NCBI RefSeq assembly: GCF_000233455.1
Contig: NZ_JH376420.1
Coordinates: 2,100,634 to 2,164,633, forward strand
From: [Clostridium] citroniae WAL-17108
GTDB lineage: Bacteria > Bacillota > Clostridia > Lachnospirales > Lachnospiraceae
DNA length: 64,000 nt
Direction of reading: 5' to 3'
Numbering within the stretch: the stretch's first letter is position 1; each line of letters opens with the position of its first letter. This document shows positions 37,061-45,105 of this stretch, in pieces. Position numbers and translations under genes: made by a program. A model generated the notes under the pieces. It was given only the letters and a program-made list of their open reading frames with translations. It was not told the origin of the DNA and ran no database searches.

Positions 37061-37389
37061 AAAAGATATCCTCCCCTTGATAATGGTGTTCGCCAAAAAT
37101 CTCCTGGCACTCAGATTTGAGAGATGGGTTTTTGTCGGTTGTACATAAATTTGTGAGGCGTACACGGTGTGTACGTTAAATCAATCTGTGTGCGGCCGGC
37201 GGGAAATCAGCCGCAAAGATAGGTGCCGGGGAAACTTCGATCGAACACAATGTACGCTCCCGAAAAAGAAAGACCGCTTCCCGGGACCTTACAGCCCTCA
37301 TTACCGGAAAACGGCCTTTGGATCATTTGCGAACAGCAGGGTTCAGACACATACTGTGCTGTGTCGCCCACCGTACCTACGCTAAAGAC
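37061..37389. other. intergenic region between the acyltransferase gene and prs
   Basis: It holds GTACAC-GGT-GTGTAC-like symmetry (about 37162-37176) and a GACACA...TGTGTC stem-loop (37346-37365) just past the prs stop. No gene or clear promoter was identified. Confidence 0.45.
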
Positions 37390-38559
37390 CTAACTGCGGT
37401 ACTGTGCCAGCAGCTTGTTGATCCTCTTGGTAGGTGTGAGCAGATCGCTTAATGAAGCATCATGATTCAGGTTGTCAATGATAAGGGCAATGTACTTGCT
37501 CATATCAACGTCAATGTAATACGGTCTTTCAAGCAGGTCAGGAGTCTGGTAAACCAGGTTGGTGGTCAGGATCCTGTCTATGATACCCTTTTCATAGTAC
37601 TCGTCAAACTTGGTAAGCCCGCCGGTAAATAGACCAAAGGTGGCGCATACAAATACCTTTCTGGCTTTTCTGCGCTTCAGTTCCTTTGCGACATCCAGCA
37701 CGCTTTCCCCTGATGAGATCATATCGTCAATGATCAGCACATCCTTGTTCTCCACGCTGGCTCCCAGGAACTCATGGGCCACGATTGGATTACGGCCATT
37801 GACGATCCTTGTGTAGTCACGGCGCTTATAGAACATACCCATATCCAGTCCCAGCATGTTGGCAAAGTACACGGCACGGCCCGTACCGCCCTCATCCGGG
37901 CTGATGACCATCATGTGGTCGCTGTCGATTTGAAGATCGGTCTCATTTTTCAGAAGGTATTTTAAGAACTGATAAATCGGCTGAACCGTCTCAAATCCCC
38001 TGAGAGGAATGGCGTTCTGGACACGTGGGTCATGGGCGTCAAAGGTAATGATGTTCTCCACTCCCATGTTTACCAGTTCCTTAAGGGCCAGGGCACAGTC
38101 CAGGGACTCCCTGCCGGAGCGCTTGTGCTGTCTGCTCTCATATAAGAAAGGCATGATCACATTGATCCTGTGGGCCTTGCCCGCAGCGGCCGCGATCACA
38201 CGCTTTAAATCCTGAAAATGGTCATCGGGAGACATATGGTTGGTCATTCCAAAAAGGGAATAAGTGAGACTGTAATTACATATGTCAACCATGATATACA
38301 GGTCATCCCCACGGATGGACTCAAGTACAAGCCCCTTGCCTTCGCCAGAGCCAAACCTGGGCGTAATCGCATTTATAATATAGGAATCCCTTTGATATCC
38401 TGAAAATGCAATCGTAGATTTGTGCTCGCTCTCCCGCTCCCGTCTCCAGTCTACCAGATAAGCATTTACCTTGTCCCCCAGTTCCGTACAGCTTTTCAGC
38501 GGAATCAGACCCAGCGGTCCTACCGGGATAGTCTCAATGATCTTTTCCTCATATAACAT
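37390..38559 (-). CDS. prs: ribose-phosphate pyrophosphokinase, long Clostridia-type variant
   Basis: 389 residues, about 70 longer than standard Prs. The catalytic flexible-loop region is visible in MPFLYESRQHKRSGRESLDC, the ribose-phosphate and ATP region in ITFDAHDPRVQNAIP, and the PRPP loop in VLIIDDMISSGESVLDVAKE. The extra length is at the N terminus (about 45 residues) and between motifs. The reaction is ribose 5-phosphate plus ATP to PRPP and AMP. Organisms of this group often carry a second, canonical prs, so this may be a paralogue with different regulation. AGGAGG precedes the ATG; its promoter is at 38614-38643. Confidence 0.9.
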   Translation of the reverse strand: MLYEEKIIETIPVGPLGLIPLKSCTELGDKVNAYLVDWRRERESEHKSTIAFSGYQRDSYIINAITPRFGSGEGKGLVLESIRGDDLYIMVDICNYSLTYSLFGMTNHMSPDDHFQDLKRVIAAAAGKAHRINVIMPFLYESRQHKRSGRESLDCALALKELVNMGVENIITFDAHDPRVQNAIPLRGFETVQPIYQFLKYLLKNETDLQIDSDHMMVISPDEGGTGRAVYFANMLGLDMGMFYKRRDYTRIVNGRNPIVAHEFLGASVENKDVLIIDDMISSGESVLDVAKELKRRKARKVFVCATFGLFTGGLTKFDEYYEKGIIDRILTTNLVYQTPDLLERPYYIDVDMSKYIALIIDNLNHDASLSDLLTPTKRINKLLAQYRS

Positions 38560-38613
38560 GGTTTTAATCCTCCTGTTTTAGCCGGCGGCCTCTTTGCCGG
38601 ACCGGCATATACT

Positions 38614-38643
38614 TTTATACCATCATTCTCCATGGTTCGTCAA
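38614..38643 (-). promoter_or_regulatory. promoter of prs with leader hairpin
   Basis: TTGACG (38638-38643) and TATAAA (38614-38619) are 18 bases apart on the minus strand. The leader then contains a GC-rich stem (GCCGG...CCGGC) just before the ribosome site. Confidence 0.6.
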
Positions 38644-38677
38644 GGGCATATCCCTTAGGGATTGCCATGTTTTGCGG

Positions 38678-39658
38678 TTATTTTTTTAACAGTCTGATAT
38701 CCCCACCGTACAGCGGGATCATCCTGTACCCGCTCATGATCCTGGATGTCACCCTGTCCGTGTAGGAATCCCTTAAACGGGCCGGAGACAGATTGGTGGA
38801 AATAATCGTGGAGCGCTTCATGTTCATCCGCTCATTGATGCAGTAGAACAGCTGGGACGAGGTAAAGCTGTTGTTCAGCTCCGTACCCAGGTCATCGATG
38901 ATCAGCAGGTCACAGTCCAGGATAAAGCGGTACATATCCCTCATATCCTCTGCATTTTCATAGTCAAACTTATTCCTGGAAAAAACCTCAAACAGGTCAC
39001 TGGCGGTAAGGTAGACAACGGAATGGTACGTGTCCATCAGTTCCCTGGCAATACAGTTGGTGAGAAATGTCTTCCCCACCCCGGTGCTTCCTGTAAACAG
39101 AAGGTTCTCGTGCTGCTTGTCAAACTCCTTTACAAAATCCCGGCATTCCTTCACCACCCGTCTCATGTAGACGGCATTGGTCATGCCGATCTGAGGAAGT
39201 ATCTCCTTGTCATCATAGTATGCAAAGGACAGGGCTGAAAAATTCTCCCGCTCCAGAACATCCTCCAGATTGGACTGGTCATGGAGCAGCTTCATCTGGG
39301 CCTTGAGGAAACAGTGGCATTTCTTTCCGTCCACCAGGCCCGTGTCCCGGCAGTCAGGGCAGCGGTACTGTAGCTCCAGATAGTTGTCCGGATAACCTGC
39401 CGCCTTAATGATCAGGGCTTTCTGTTCCCGCAGATCCTGAAGATCCTCCCTCAGCTTGTCAAGAACGCCCGTCTCCCCCTCCAGCAGCTTCCTGGCGCAG
39501 GCCACGGAGCGGCCGGCGATCTCCGCCTCCAGTTCCCTGATCACAGGCAGCTTCCTGTAAATCTCCCGGCGGCGTTCCTCCAGCTGGTGGTGGTTCTCGA
39601 TCTGCTGTCTTCCATATGCCCTCATGATTGCGTCATACTGGGAATTGCTAAGTGCCAT
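38678..39658 (-). CDS. dnaC: DnaC/DnaI-type helicase-loader ATPase
   Basis: 326 residues. The N-terminal 90 residues are helical, followed by a zinc-binding cluster CPDCRDTG...KKCHCF as in DnaI. The AAA+ part has Walker A FTGSTGVGKTFLTN, Walker B DLLIIDDLGTE and sensor region STIISTNLSPARLRDSYTDR. It loads the replicative helicase during initiation and restart. It lies 15 bases after the DnaD-domain gene and is surely co-transcribed, forming a primosome operon. AAGGAG lies eight bases upstream. Confidence 0.95.
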   Translation of the reverse strand: MALSNSQYDAIMRAYGRQQIENHHQLEERRREIYRKLPVIRELEAEIAGRSVACARKLLEGETGVLDKLREDLQDLREQKALIIKAAGYPDNYLELQYRCPDCRDTGLVDGKKCHCFLKAQMKLLHDQSNLEDVLERENFSALSFAYYDDKEILPQIGMTNAVYMRRVVKECRDFVKEFDKQHENLLFTGSTGVGKTFLTNCIARELMDTYHSVVYLTASDLFEVFSRNKFDYENAEDMRDMYRFILDCDLLIIDDLGTELNNSFTSSQLFYCINERMNMKRSTIISTNLSPARLRDSYTDRVTSRIMSGYRMIPLYGGDIRLLKK

Positions 39659-39673
39659 TGTCTGTTCTCCTTA

Positions 39674-41125
39674 CTATTGCTGCTGGCCTACCCATTCCTT
39701 TACCTGCTTTAACATCAGGGCATCGTAGTCCGTGTCCCTCTGTTCAAAATTATGGAACTGGTTGGGAGCTCCTTTTCTGGGACGGCTGCCCTGGGTGCTT
39801 ACGCCTGTGTCATATTTCTGGAGGCGCTTGTCCCTGGCCTGGGCATTCTGCTCCTTGTCCGCCATGCGTTTGTGGTCCAGTTCCCTGATATCCCCCAGAA
39901 CGCGGACTCCGGACTTCTTCCAGTCCGTGAGGATCTTATCCGCATACTGGAAGCTGGGGTTGTGGATCGCCGTGATGGTCCTGTCACAGGCCTCCAGCAC
40001 GACCTCCCTGGTAAAGCCGTAATCCCTGAACCATTTATCCATTAGTTTCTGCTCCGGCGCGGCCGGCTTTCTGCTGTTGATTCCAAATGCCTTCATCACG
40101 GCAAAGGAATCCTTATTATAGGCGGATGAATAATCCTTGGCCTCCTGGGCCGTGCGGATCCCCTTTTCATGCCAGTTCCTGGCCACTGCCTCAATGTAAC
40201 GCACTGAGGTATGGCCATTCTGTACACAGTATTCCACCAGGTACTCCAGCAATTCGCTTCCCATCCCCAGATCCTCATACAGGTAAGCGAACACTTGGCA
40301 GTCCCTTGGTGTAAAGACCTTATTCATATACTTCTGGGCAATGTAGAGAAGCTGGGAAAATTCCTCGTCCTGGGAAAGGCGGTTTACCTGTTCCGCTGAA
40401 TACACAGGCGTGTCCCCGGCTTCCCGGACCTCAATTGTAGGTTCGCCTGAGGCCTGTCCCGCAGGGTTCTGCGCCATGGCATTCCGTCCCATAAGGTTCT
40501 GCCCTGTGGGATTCTGCCCCATGGGATTCTGTCCAGTGGAGTTTTGTCCCGCGTCATTCTGTCCCACGGAGTTCTGTTTCATACCGCTCTGTGCCGCGCT
40601 GCTCTGTGCCATGCTGCTCTGTGCCATACTGCTCTGTACTATGCTGCTCTGTGCCATGCTGTTTTGTCCCGGGGGATTCTGTTCAGTGCAGCCCTGTCCC
40701 CGGCCATGTTGCTCACGGCCCACAGGATCATAGATCCCCTGTTCCCTTACAGCATATTCCCTTGCCCCCTGGTTCCTTAAAGGAGCTTCCCTTAAAGATC
40801 CATCCTTTAAACCGCGGTCACCGGCAGTCTGTCCGCTGGAGCGGGGCACTTCCCGGCACTCCGGGCAATCCCCCTGCCGCCCTTCCATGGCAGCCGTGAT
40901 CACGCCCTGCTTTTCCCAGTATGAAAGCGCCCTCCGCACATCCGATTCCGTATGGTTAAGGGCGTCAGCTATCTGTTCTATGGTAATCTCTTCATCCTGA
41001 TGGCGCAGCACATAGAGATATACCTTCACATATTCCCCGTTGGCAGCCGCCATATATTCATCAATAAACTTATGAGCCACCGCCGTGGACGGCACGCTCC
41101 ATCTGTCCTTCAAATTCCCACCCAT
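39674..41125 (-). CDS. dnaD: DnaD-domain replication protein with a long pentapeptide-repeat linker
   Basis: 483 residues. The start MGGNLKDRWS is eight bases after AGGAG. Residues about 1-80 are the DnaD N-terminal winged helix (ITIEQIADALNHTESDVRRA). Residues about 245-400 are two DnaD C-terminal domains (FTPRDCQVFAYLYEDLGMGS; FGINSRKPAAPEQKLMDKWF). Between them is a linker of about 15 five-residue units (AQSSM, GQNPM, GQNST and variants, about 149-225), with poor sequence constraint but strict period. DnaD remodels DNA at the origin and helps recruit the helicase loader DnaC. The linker repeat is encoded by a 15-base DNA repeat. Confidence 0.92.
   Translation of the reverse strand: MGGNLKDRWSVPSTAVAHKFIDEYMAAANGEYVKVYLYVLRHQDEEITIEQIADALNHTESDVRRALSYWEKQGVITAAMEGRQGDCPECREVPRSSGQTAGDRGLKDGSLREAPLRNQGAREYAVREQGIYDPVGREQHGRGQGCTEQNPPGQNSMAQSSIVQSSMAQSSMAQSSAAQSGMKQNSVGQNDAGQNSTGQNPMGQNPTGQNLMGRNAMAQNPAGQASGEPTIEVREAGDTPVYSAEQVNRLSQDEEFSQLLYIAQKYMNKVFTPRDCQVFAYLYEDLGMGSELLEYLVEYCVQNGHTSVRYIEAVARNWHEKGIRTAQEAKDYSSAYNKDSFAVMKAFGINSRKPAAPEQKLMDKWFRDYGFTREVVLEACDRTITAIHNPSFQYADKILTDWKKSGVRVLGDIRELDHKRMADKEQNAQARDKRLQKYDTGVSTQGSRPRKGAPNQFHNFEQRDTDYDALMLKQVKEWVGQQQ
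40451..40681 (-). repeat. 15-base tandem repeat inside the DnaD-domain gene
   Basis: About 15 units encode the five-residue repeats of the linker. Units fall in two blocks, one encoding [A/I/S]-x-Q-S-S/M and one encoding x-G-Q-N-x. Number of units is likely to vary between strains. Confidence 0.85.
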
Positions 41126-41292
41126 GTTCACCACTCCTTACTGCTGTCCGGCTCATTCCCCCTGCCCGCCGATACCGGGCTCCATGGAAAAAAGCCTGTC
41201 AAATACAGTGACAATGCCAATCAGGCGGCATATTCATATAATAACACATCCACTTACAAAAGAAAATAGGCGCACTTTTACACAATCCGACT

Positions 41293-41319
41293 TGTGGACA
41301 TTGTGGATAATGTGGATAG
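41293..41319. promoter_or_regulatory. three abutting DnaA-box-like 9-mers
   Basis: TGTGGACAT, TGTGGATAA and TGTGGATAG follow one another with no gap. The middle one is a perfect match to TTATCCACA (reverse), the last has one change and the first two. Confidence 0.75.
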
Positions 41320-41457
41320 ATAGTGGACATAATTGTTCTCAGGCATGTCCAAATCCCCTTTTTTCCGTATAAATCCTGGAAATTCGGAATTGATTGACAT
41401 TTTTTTATGTTAATCAAAGAATCCACATAGCTTCTTTACATAAAATGTTGAAAACTA

Positions 41458-41475
41458 TGTGGATAATGTGGATAA
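41458..41475. promoter_or_regulatory. two abutting perfect DnaA boxes next to the murC stop codon
   Basis: TGTGGATAA occurs twice head to tail, ending one base before the murC stop codon. Confidence 0.8.
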
Positions 41476-42861
41476 CTACTGCCCTAACAGCTTTTCCCCT
41501 ACTTTTACAATGTCTCCGGCTCCCATAGTTATCAACAAATCACCGTTCATACAATTTTCCAAAATAAATGTTTCTATCTCATCAAAAGACGGGATATAAT
41601 GGACCTCTGTGCCCAGCTTTTTGATCCGGTCCGCGATATCCCTGGAGCTCACTCCCAGGGTATCCGTCTCCCTGGCAGCATAGATATCCGCCAGGATCAC
41701 CACATCCGCTGAGGAAAGGGTATCTGCAAACTGGTCTAAAAATGCCTTTGTCCTGGTATAGGTGTGGGGCTGGAACACACACCACAGCCTTTTGTGGGGA
41801 TAATTCTTCGCAGCCGACAGCGTGGCCCTGATCTCCTGAGGATGATGTGCATAGTCATCAATGATGGTGACTCCGCCCACCTCACCTTTTTTCTCAAACC
41901 TTCTGTCCGTGCCCGTAAACTTTTTAAGGCCGGACATAACCGCATCAAATCCCACTCCCAGTTCCATGGCAACGGCAATGGCTGCAAGGGAATTATATAC
42001 ATTGTGTTCACCGGTCACTCCCAGTGTAATGCGATTAACGATCTCTCCCTGCACCACCAGGTCATAGGATGGCCTTGCGTATTCGTCATAGGATATATTC
42101 TGTGCCGTATAGGTGCTGGCAGCGTCCTTTCCAAAAGTCACCACCCGGCACTTTAAGTCCTTTGTTATCTCATCCACCGCCTCAATACCGCTGTTCACCA
42201 CCAGAAGTCCGGCAGCCGGCAGCTTCTCAGCAAAGAGCCGGAAGGAATGGCGTATGTCCTGGATATCCTTAAAGAAGTCCAGGTGGTCTTCCTCAATATT
42301 CAGTATGACCTCCATGGTTGGGAAAAAGGACAGGAAACTGTTGGTATACTCACACGCCTCTGTCACAAAAAGCTCCGGCCCGCCCACCCGGATATTGCCT
42401 CCGATATCCTGAAGGATACCACCCACGGAAATGGTGGGATCCATGTCGCCTGCCAGCAGTATATCCGTGATCATGGATGTGGTGGTGGTCTTTCCATGGG
42501 TTCCGGACACAGCCACCGCCTGCTTATAGTTGCGCATCATCTCCCCCAGGAGTTCAGCCCTGGAAAGCATGGGAATCCCCTTTTCCTTTACCGCCATGAA
42601 CTCAGGATTATCCTCATGGATGGCCGCCGTATACACCACCACATCAATCCCCGGCTCCTTCTCAATATTGGCAGCCCTCTGGCCGTAATACACCCTTGCC
42701 CCTCTATCCGTAAGGCGGTCTGTAAGCTCTGTCTCATGGGAATCAGAGCCAGTGACCGTAAACCCTTCTTCCAGAAGGATCTCGGCCAGGCCGCTCATGC
42801 TGATGCCTCCGATTCCTATAAAATGAACATGTTCTGGTTTGCTAAAATCTATCTGATACAT
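41476..42861 (-). CDS. murC: UDP-N-acetylmuramate--L-alanine ligase
   Basis: 461 residues. The N terminus HVHFIGIGGISMSGLAEILL is the UDP-binding motif, the ATP loop is VSGTHGKTTTTSM, and EACEYTNSFLSF, NIEEDHLDFF and IIDDYAHHPQEI are Mur-ligase signatures. It adds L-Ala to UDP-MurNAc in the cytoplasm. The start MYQIDFSKPEH has AAGGA nine bases upstream. It stands alone, upstream of the primosome operon and separated from it by the DnaA-box region. Confidence 0.98.
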   Translation of the reverse strand: MYQIDFSKPEHVHFIGIGGISMSGLAEILLEEGFTVTGSDSHETELTDRLTDRGARVYYGQRAANIEKEPGIDVVVYTAAIHEDNPEFMAVKEKGIPMLSRAELLGEMMRNYKQAVAVSGTHGKTTTTSMITDILLAGDMDPTISVGGILQDIGGNIRVGGPELFVTEACEYTNSFLSFFPTMEVILNIEEDHLDFFKDIQDIRHSFRLFAEKLPAAGLLVVNSGIEAVDEITKDLKCRVVTFGKDAASTYTAQNISYDEYARPSYDLVVQGEIVNRITLGVTGEHNVYNSLAAIAVAMELGVGFDAVMSGLKKFTGTDRRFEKKGEVGGVTIIDDYAHHPQEIRATLSAAKNYPHKRLWCVFQPHTYTRTKAFLDQFADTLSSADVVILADIYAARETDTLGVSSRDIADRIKKLGTEVHYIPSFDEIETFILENCMNGDLLITMGAGDIVKVGEKLLGQ

Positions 42862-43038
42862 AATAAATTGTCCTTCCCTGTGCCTTCCCGGCTGTCTTAA
42901 GCGCTGTCTGCACAAAAATATCTCTTCCTTATTATATCAAAAAAAAGCTGAAATGCTATAAGAAAAATGGAGAATTACCGGTTCCACGGCAATTCTCCAT
43001 TATGGACTTTATTAAAATATATGGTGCGCAGGCAGCAT

Positions 43039-43536
43039 TTATGCTGTCCTATGTCTAAAAACCAGGTCTTTATACCTGACCAGGGTGATGAGCAGGGCAT
43101 TGCCAAGGACTCCGATTGCAAGGATCTCGCCGATCCCAACCGTTCCCATGGCCACAAGGATCAGGTCCTCTGAACCATAGGCATACCTGAGAACCCATGG
43201 AATGATAATGGTATTGGCCAAAATAGGCGGAATACACACAAACCACCTGTGCCTCCTCACATACCATGATCCTGCTGCTCCAATGAGTGTGGCCAGGCTT
43301 CCGAATACCACGTCCAGCGGCATGGCGCCGCAGAGCAGGTTGGAAAGCAGGCACCCCACAAACAGTCCCGGCACGGCAGCCGGCGTAAAGAACGGCAGTA
43401 TGCACAATGCCTCCGCGATCCTGAACTGGACCGGGCCAAAGCTGATGGGCGCGAACACCATAGTGAGCACCACATAGATGGCTGCAATCATGGCCCCCTG
43501 GACCAGCATGTACAGCTTGGTGTTGTTTTCTCTCAT
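43039..43536 (-). CDS. queT: QueT-family queuosine-precursor transporter (ECF S component)
   Basis: 165 residues with five to six membrane segments. The family pattern is FGPVQFRIAEALCILPFFTP, then GLFVGCLLSNLLCGAMPLDV and a final NALLITLVRYKDL. QueT is the substrate-binding membrane subunit of an ECF importer for preQ1 or queuine-type precursors; the shared ECF ATPases and T subunit are not in the window. The identity is strengthened by a preQ1-I riboswitch directly upstream, overlapping the AAAGGAG ribosome site. Confidence 0.93.
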   Translation of the reverse strand: MRENNTKLYMLVQGAMIAAIYVVLTMVFAPISFGPVQFRIAEALCILPFFTPAAVPGLFVGCLLSNLLCGAMPLDVVFGSLATLIGAAGSWYVRRHRWFVCIPPILANTIIIPWVLRYAYGSEDLILVAMGTVGIGEILAIGVLGNALLITLVRYKDLVFRHRTA

Positions 43537-43549
43537 ATTCTGTTGTCTC

Positions 43550-43589
43550 CTTTAGTTTTGTTTTAGGTGTGGAAGGTCTCGAACACACC
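43550..43589 (-). ncRNA. preQ1-I riboswitch
   Basis: Stem P1 is GGTGTG/CACACC (six pairs) with a 12-base loop TTCGAGACCTTC, followed by the A-rich tail TAAAACAAAACTAAAGGAG. This matches the class I preQ1 aptamer: same loop length as the B. subtilis element, TTC at the loop start, and the -ACTA- tail that folds back on the loop and P1. The tail merges with the ribosome site, so ligand binding should block queT translation. Confidence 0.85.
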
Positions 43590-43659
43590 GGTCTGTGATT
43601 GCAGATCGTCCCTGAAATGCTGATAGGCGCCGGGAATCTGCGACCTTATTGCAGGGGAT

Positions 43660-43688
43660 AGTTTAGCATATTTTTAGAGAAAACGCAA
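43660..43688 (-). promoter_or_regulatory. promoter of queT
   Basis: TTGCGT (43683-43688) and TAAACT (43660-43665) are separated by 17 bases on the minus strand, giving a leader of about 115 bases that includes the riboswitch. Confidence 0.55.
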
Positions 43689-43792
43689 GCCGTACCACAT
43701 TTTTACCCCATTAAGCATTTTTATCCTCATTTTTATCAAATATCATCAAATATCTGCCCAAGTATTTTCTCAAATATTCTCTCCTGGAAAAA

Positions 43793-43812
43793 GGGGCCGG
43801 TTTCCCGGCCCC
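43793..43812 (-). terminator. intrinsic terminator, minus strand
   Basis: GGGGCCGG and CCGGCCCC form an eight-pair stem with a four-base loop; on the minus strand CTTTTTCC follows. It lies 40 bases after the small 63-codon frame. Confidence 0.85.
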
Positions 43813-43852
43813 TAAAATGCGTTCGCCATCATTCATCTCCCAGCCCTGGTTG

Positions 43853-44044
43853 TCAGGAGTATATGGGGGAAATATTCAGATGCCGCCAATGAAAGATCCC
43901 TTGACTGTCCATTCCATTCATTTGGTTGATTGAATAAAATATTCCTTCCTGTTCCCCATTCATATCTGTAAATGAGTAATGGGACGCACTATTGGTCAAT
44001 CCATTCTGGTTTAACAGGGAATATTCCCTTTTGTTATAATCCAC
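43853..44044 (-). CDS. possible small protein of 63 residues
   Basis: It starts with GTG six bases after GAGAGG and stops 40 bases before a good minus-strand terminator, and lies after another terminator, so it sits in its own small transcription unit. The product is polar, without signal peptide or membrane segment. It contains two similar stretches: YSLLNQNGLTNSASHYSF and YSINQMNGMDSQGIFHW, suggesting an internal duplication. No known family is recognised. It could equally be the remnant of a longer gene. Confidence 0.4.
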   Translation of the reverse strand: MDYNKREYSLLNQNGLTNSASHYSFTDMNGEQEGIFYSINQMNGMDSQGIFHWRHLNISPIYS

Positions 44045-44152
44045 AGTGTACCTCTCTTTCAGCTATTCACATGTTTAAGCCTATGATGTCCATTTTCCTG
44101 CCCTGTGATGCATTGAAAACCAAAACACGGTACACGTATCTTATTATCCTGA

Positions 44153-44195
44153 CAAAAAACAGAGCGTACTAAAACCATAAGTTCTGGCGCGCTCT
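44153..44195 (-). terminator. terminator after the TrmH-family gene
   Basis: On the minus strand AGAGCG pairs with CGCTCT over a 23-30-base loop and is followed by GTTTTTTG. Confidence 0.65.
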
Positions 44196-44239
44196 AATAA
44201 AAAAATTCTTATCCTATAGACTCCCTCCATCCCCGCCCG

Positions 44240-45064
44240 TCACCTACGTCCCAGCTGCCAAAATGCAACCGCGCTTGCCGCCGCCACATTTAAGGAATCC
44301 ACACCATGGGACATGGGGATACGGACCGTGTAATCGCAGTCGGCAATGGTACCCGCCGACAGTCCGTCCCCTTCTGTCCCCAGAATAATGGCCAGCTTTT
44401 CCTCCCGCATCAACTTCGTATCATCAATGGTGACGGAATCATCCTTTAATGCCATTGCGGCAGTTTTAAATCCCAGTTCATGTAACCGGCGGACCCCCTG
44501 CCCCGGCCAGGAATACCCGCTGTCCAGAAACGTCCATGGGATCTGGAACACGGTCCCCATACTCACCCTGATAGCGCGGCGGTACAAAGGGTTGCTGCAT
44601 GCGGATGTGAGCAGGATCCCATCCATATTCAGTGCCGCGGCCGAACGGAATATAGCCCCCACATTGGTGGGGTTCATAACATTTTCCAGCACCGCGATCC
44701 GGCGTGCCCCGGCGCAGACCTCCTCAAGCTTTGGCAGAGGCGGGCGATGCATTGCGCACAGCATTCCCCGGGTCAGATGAAAGCCGGTAAGCTGTGTCAA
44801 TACATCAAACTCCGCCGCGTACACAGGAATCTCACCGCAACGCCTGATGATCTTTTGGGCCTGGCTCTCCACGTGTTTCATCTCCATCAGCATGGAAATG
44901 GGAACGCAGCCCGCGTCCAGGGCGCGTTCTATGACCTTGGGGCTTTCCGCAATAAAGATCCCCTTGTCCGGCTCGTGCCGGTTTAAAAGCTGCCCTTCTG
45001 TAAGCCGGGCATAAATGTCAAGCTCCGGGGCGGCAAAATCCGTTATCTCGATTATATTTGGCAT
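44240..45064 (-). CDS. TrmH-family (SPOUT) RNA 2'-O-methyltransferase
   Basis: 274 residues. The start MPNIIEITDF has GCAGGAG seven bases upstream. An N-terminal substrate-binding domain (about 1-100, GIFIAESPKVIERALDAG) precedes the SPOUT knot: ENVMNPTNVGAIFRSAAALN, ILGTEGDGLSAGTI and IPMSHGVDSLNVAAASAVAF, the three TrmH motifs with Arg and Asn in place. It methylates a ribose in rRNA or tRNA; the target is not fixed by sequence. The gene follows the epimerase-like gene by 41 bases. It ends at a terminator. Confidence 0.92.
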   Translation of the reverse strand: MPNIIEITDFAAPELDIYARLTEGQLLNRHEPDKGIFIAESPKVIERALDAGCVPISMLMEMKHVESQAQKIIRRCGEIPVYAAEFDVLTQLTGFHLTRGMLCAMHRPPLPKLEEVCAGARRIAVLENVMNPTNVGAIFRSAAALNMDGILLTSACSNPLYRRAIRVSMGTVFQIPWTFLDSGYSWPGQGVRRLHELGFKTAAMALKDDSVTIDDTKLMREEKLAIILGTEGDGLSAGTIADCDYTVRIPMSHGVDSLNVAAASAVAFWQLGRR

Positions 45065-45105
45065 ATGTAAACTCCTGCTTTTGTAACCGGCTTTGTTCTC
45101 CCGAA

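Larger units (their letters stand above)
41126..41475. other. intergenic region between murC and dnaD, flanked by DnaA boxes
   Basis: It carries two clusters of DnaA boxes (41293-41319 and 41458-41475), one opposite-strand partial box (41419-41427), and an AT-rich stretch between them. The dnaD promoter must lie here, but no strong -35/-10 pair is visible. Confidence 0.7.
43537..43852. other. queT leader and upstream AT-rich region
   Basis: From right to left on the minus strand: a terminator at 43793-43812, an AT-rich stretch with repeats of ATCAAATATC (about 43736-43753), the queT promoter (43660-43688) and the riboswitch (43550-43589). No gene is seen. Confidence 0.6.

Noticed and set aside
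37167..37385. 72-codon plus-strand frame between the acyltransferase gene and prs
   Set aside because: Low-complexity Arg/Ser/Pro-rich translation with no ribosome site or family.
40410..40899. cysteine- and methionine-rich plus-strand frames opposite dnaD
   Set aside because: They are the complement of the 15-base repeat in the DnaD linker and have no ribosome sites.
41126..41475. chromosomal replication origin
   Set aside because: DnaA boxes are present but no dnaA, dnaN or rpmH gene is near; a regulatory or titration role is more likely. Origin activity would need marker-frequency data.
43575..43590. tRNA T-arm-like GTTCGAGACC
   Set aside because: The match is part of the preQ1 aptamer loop; no acceptor stem or anticodon arm exists around it.
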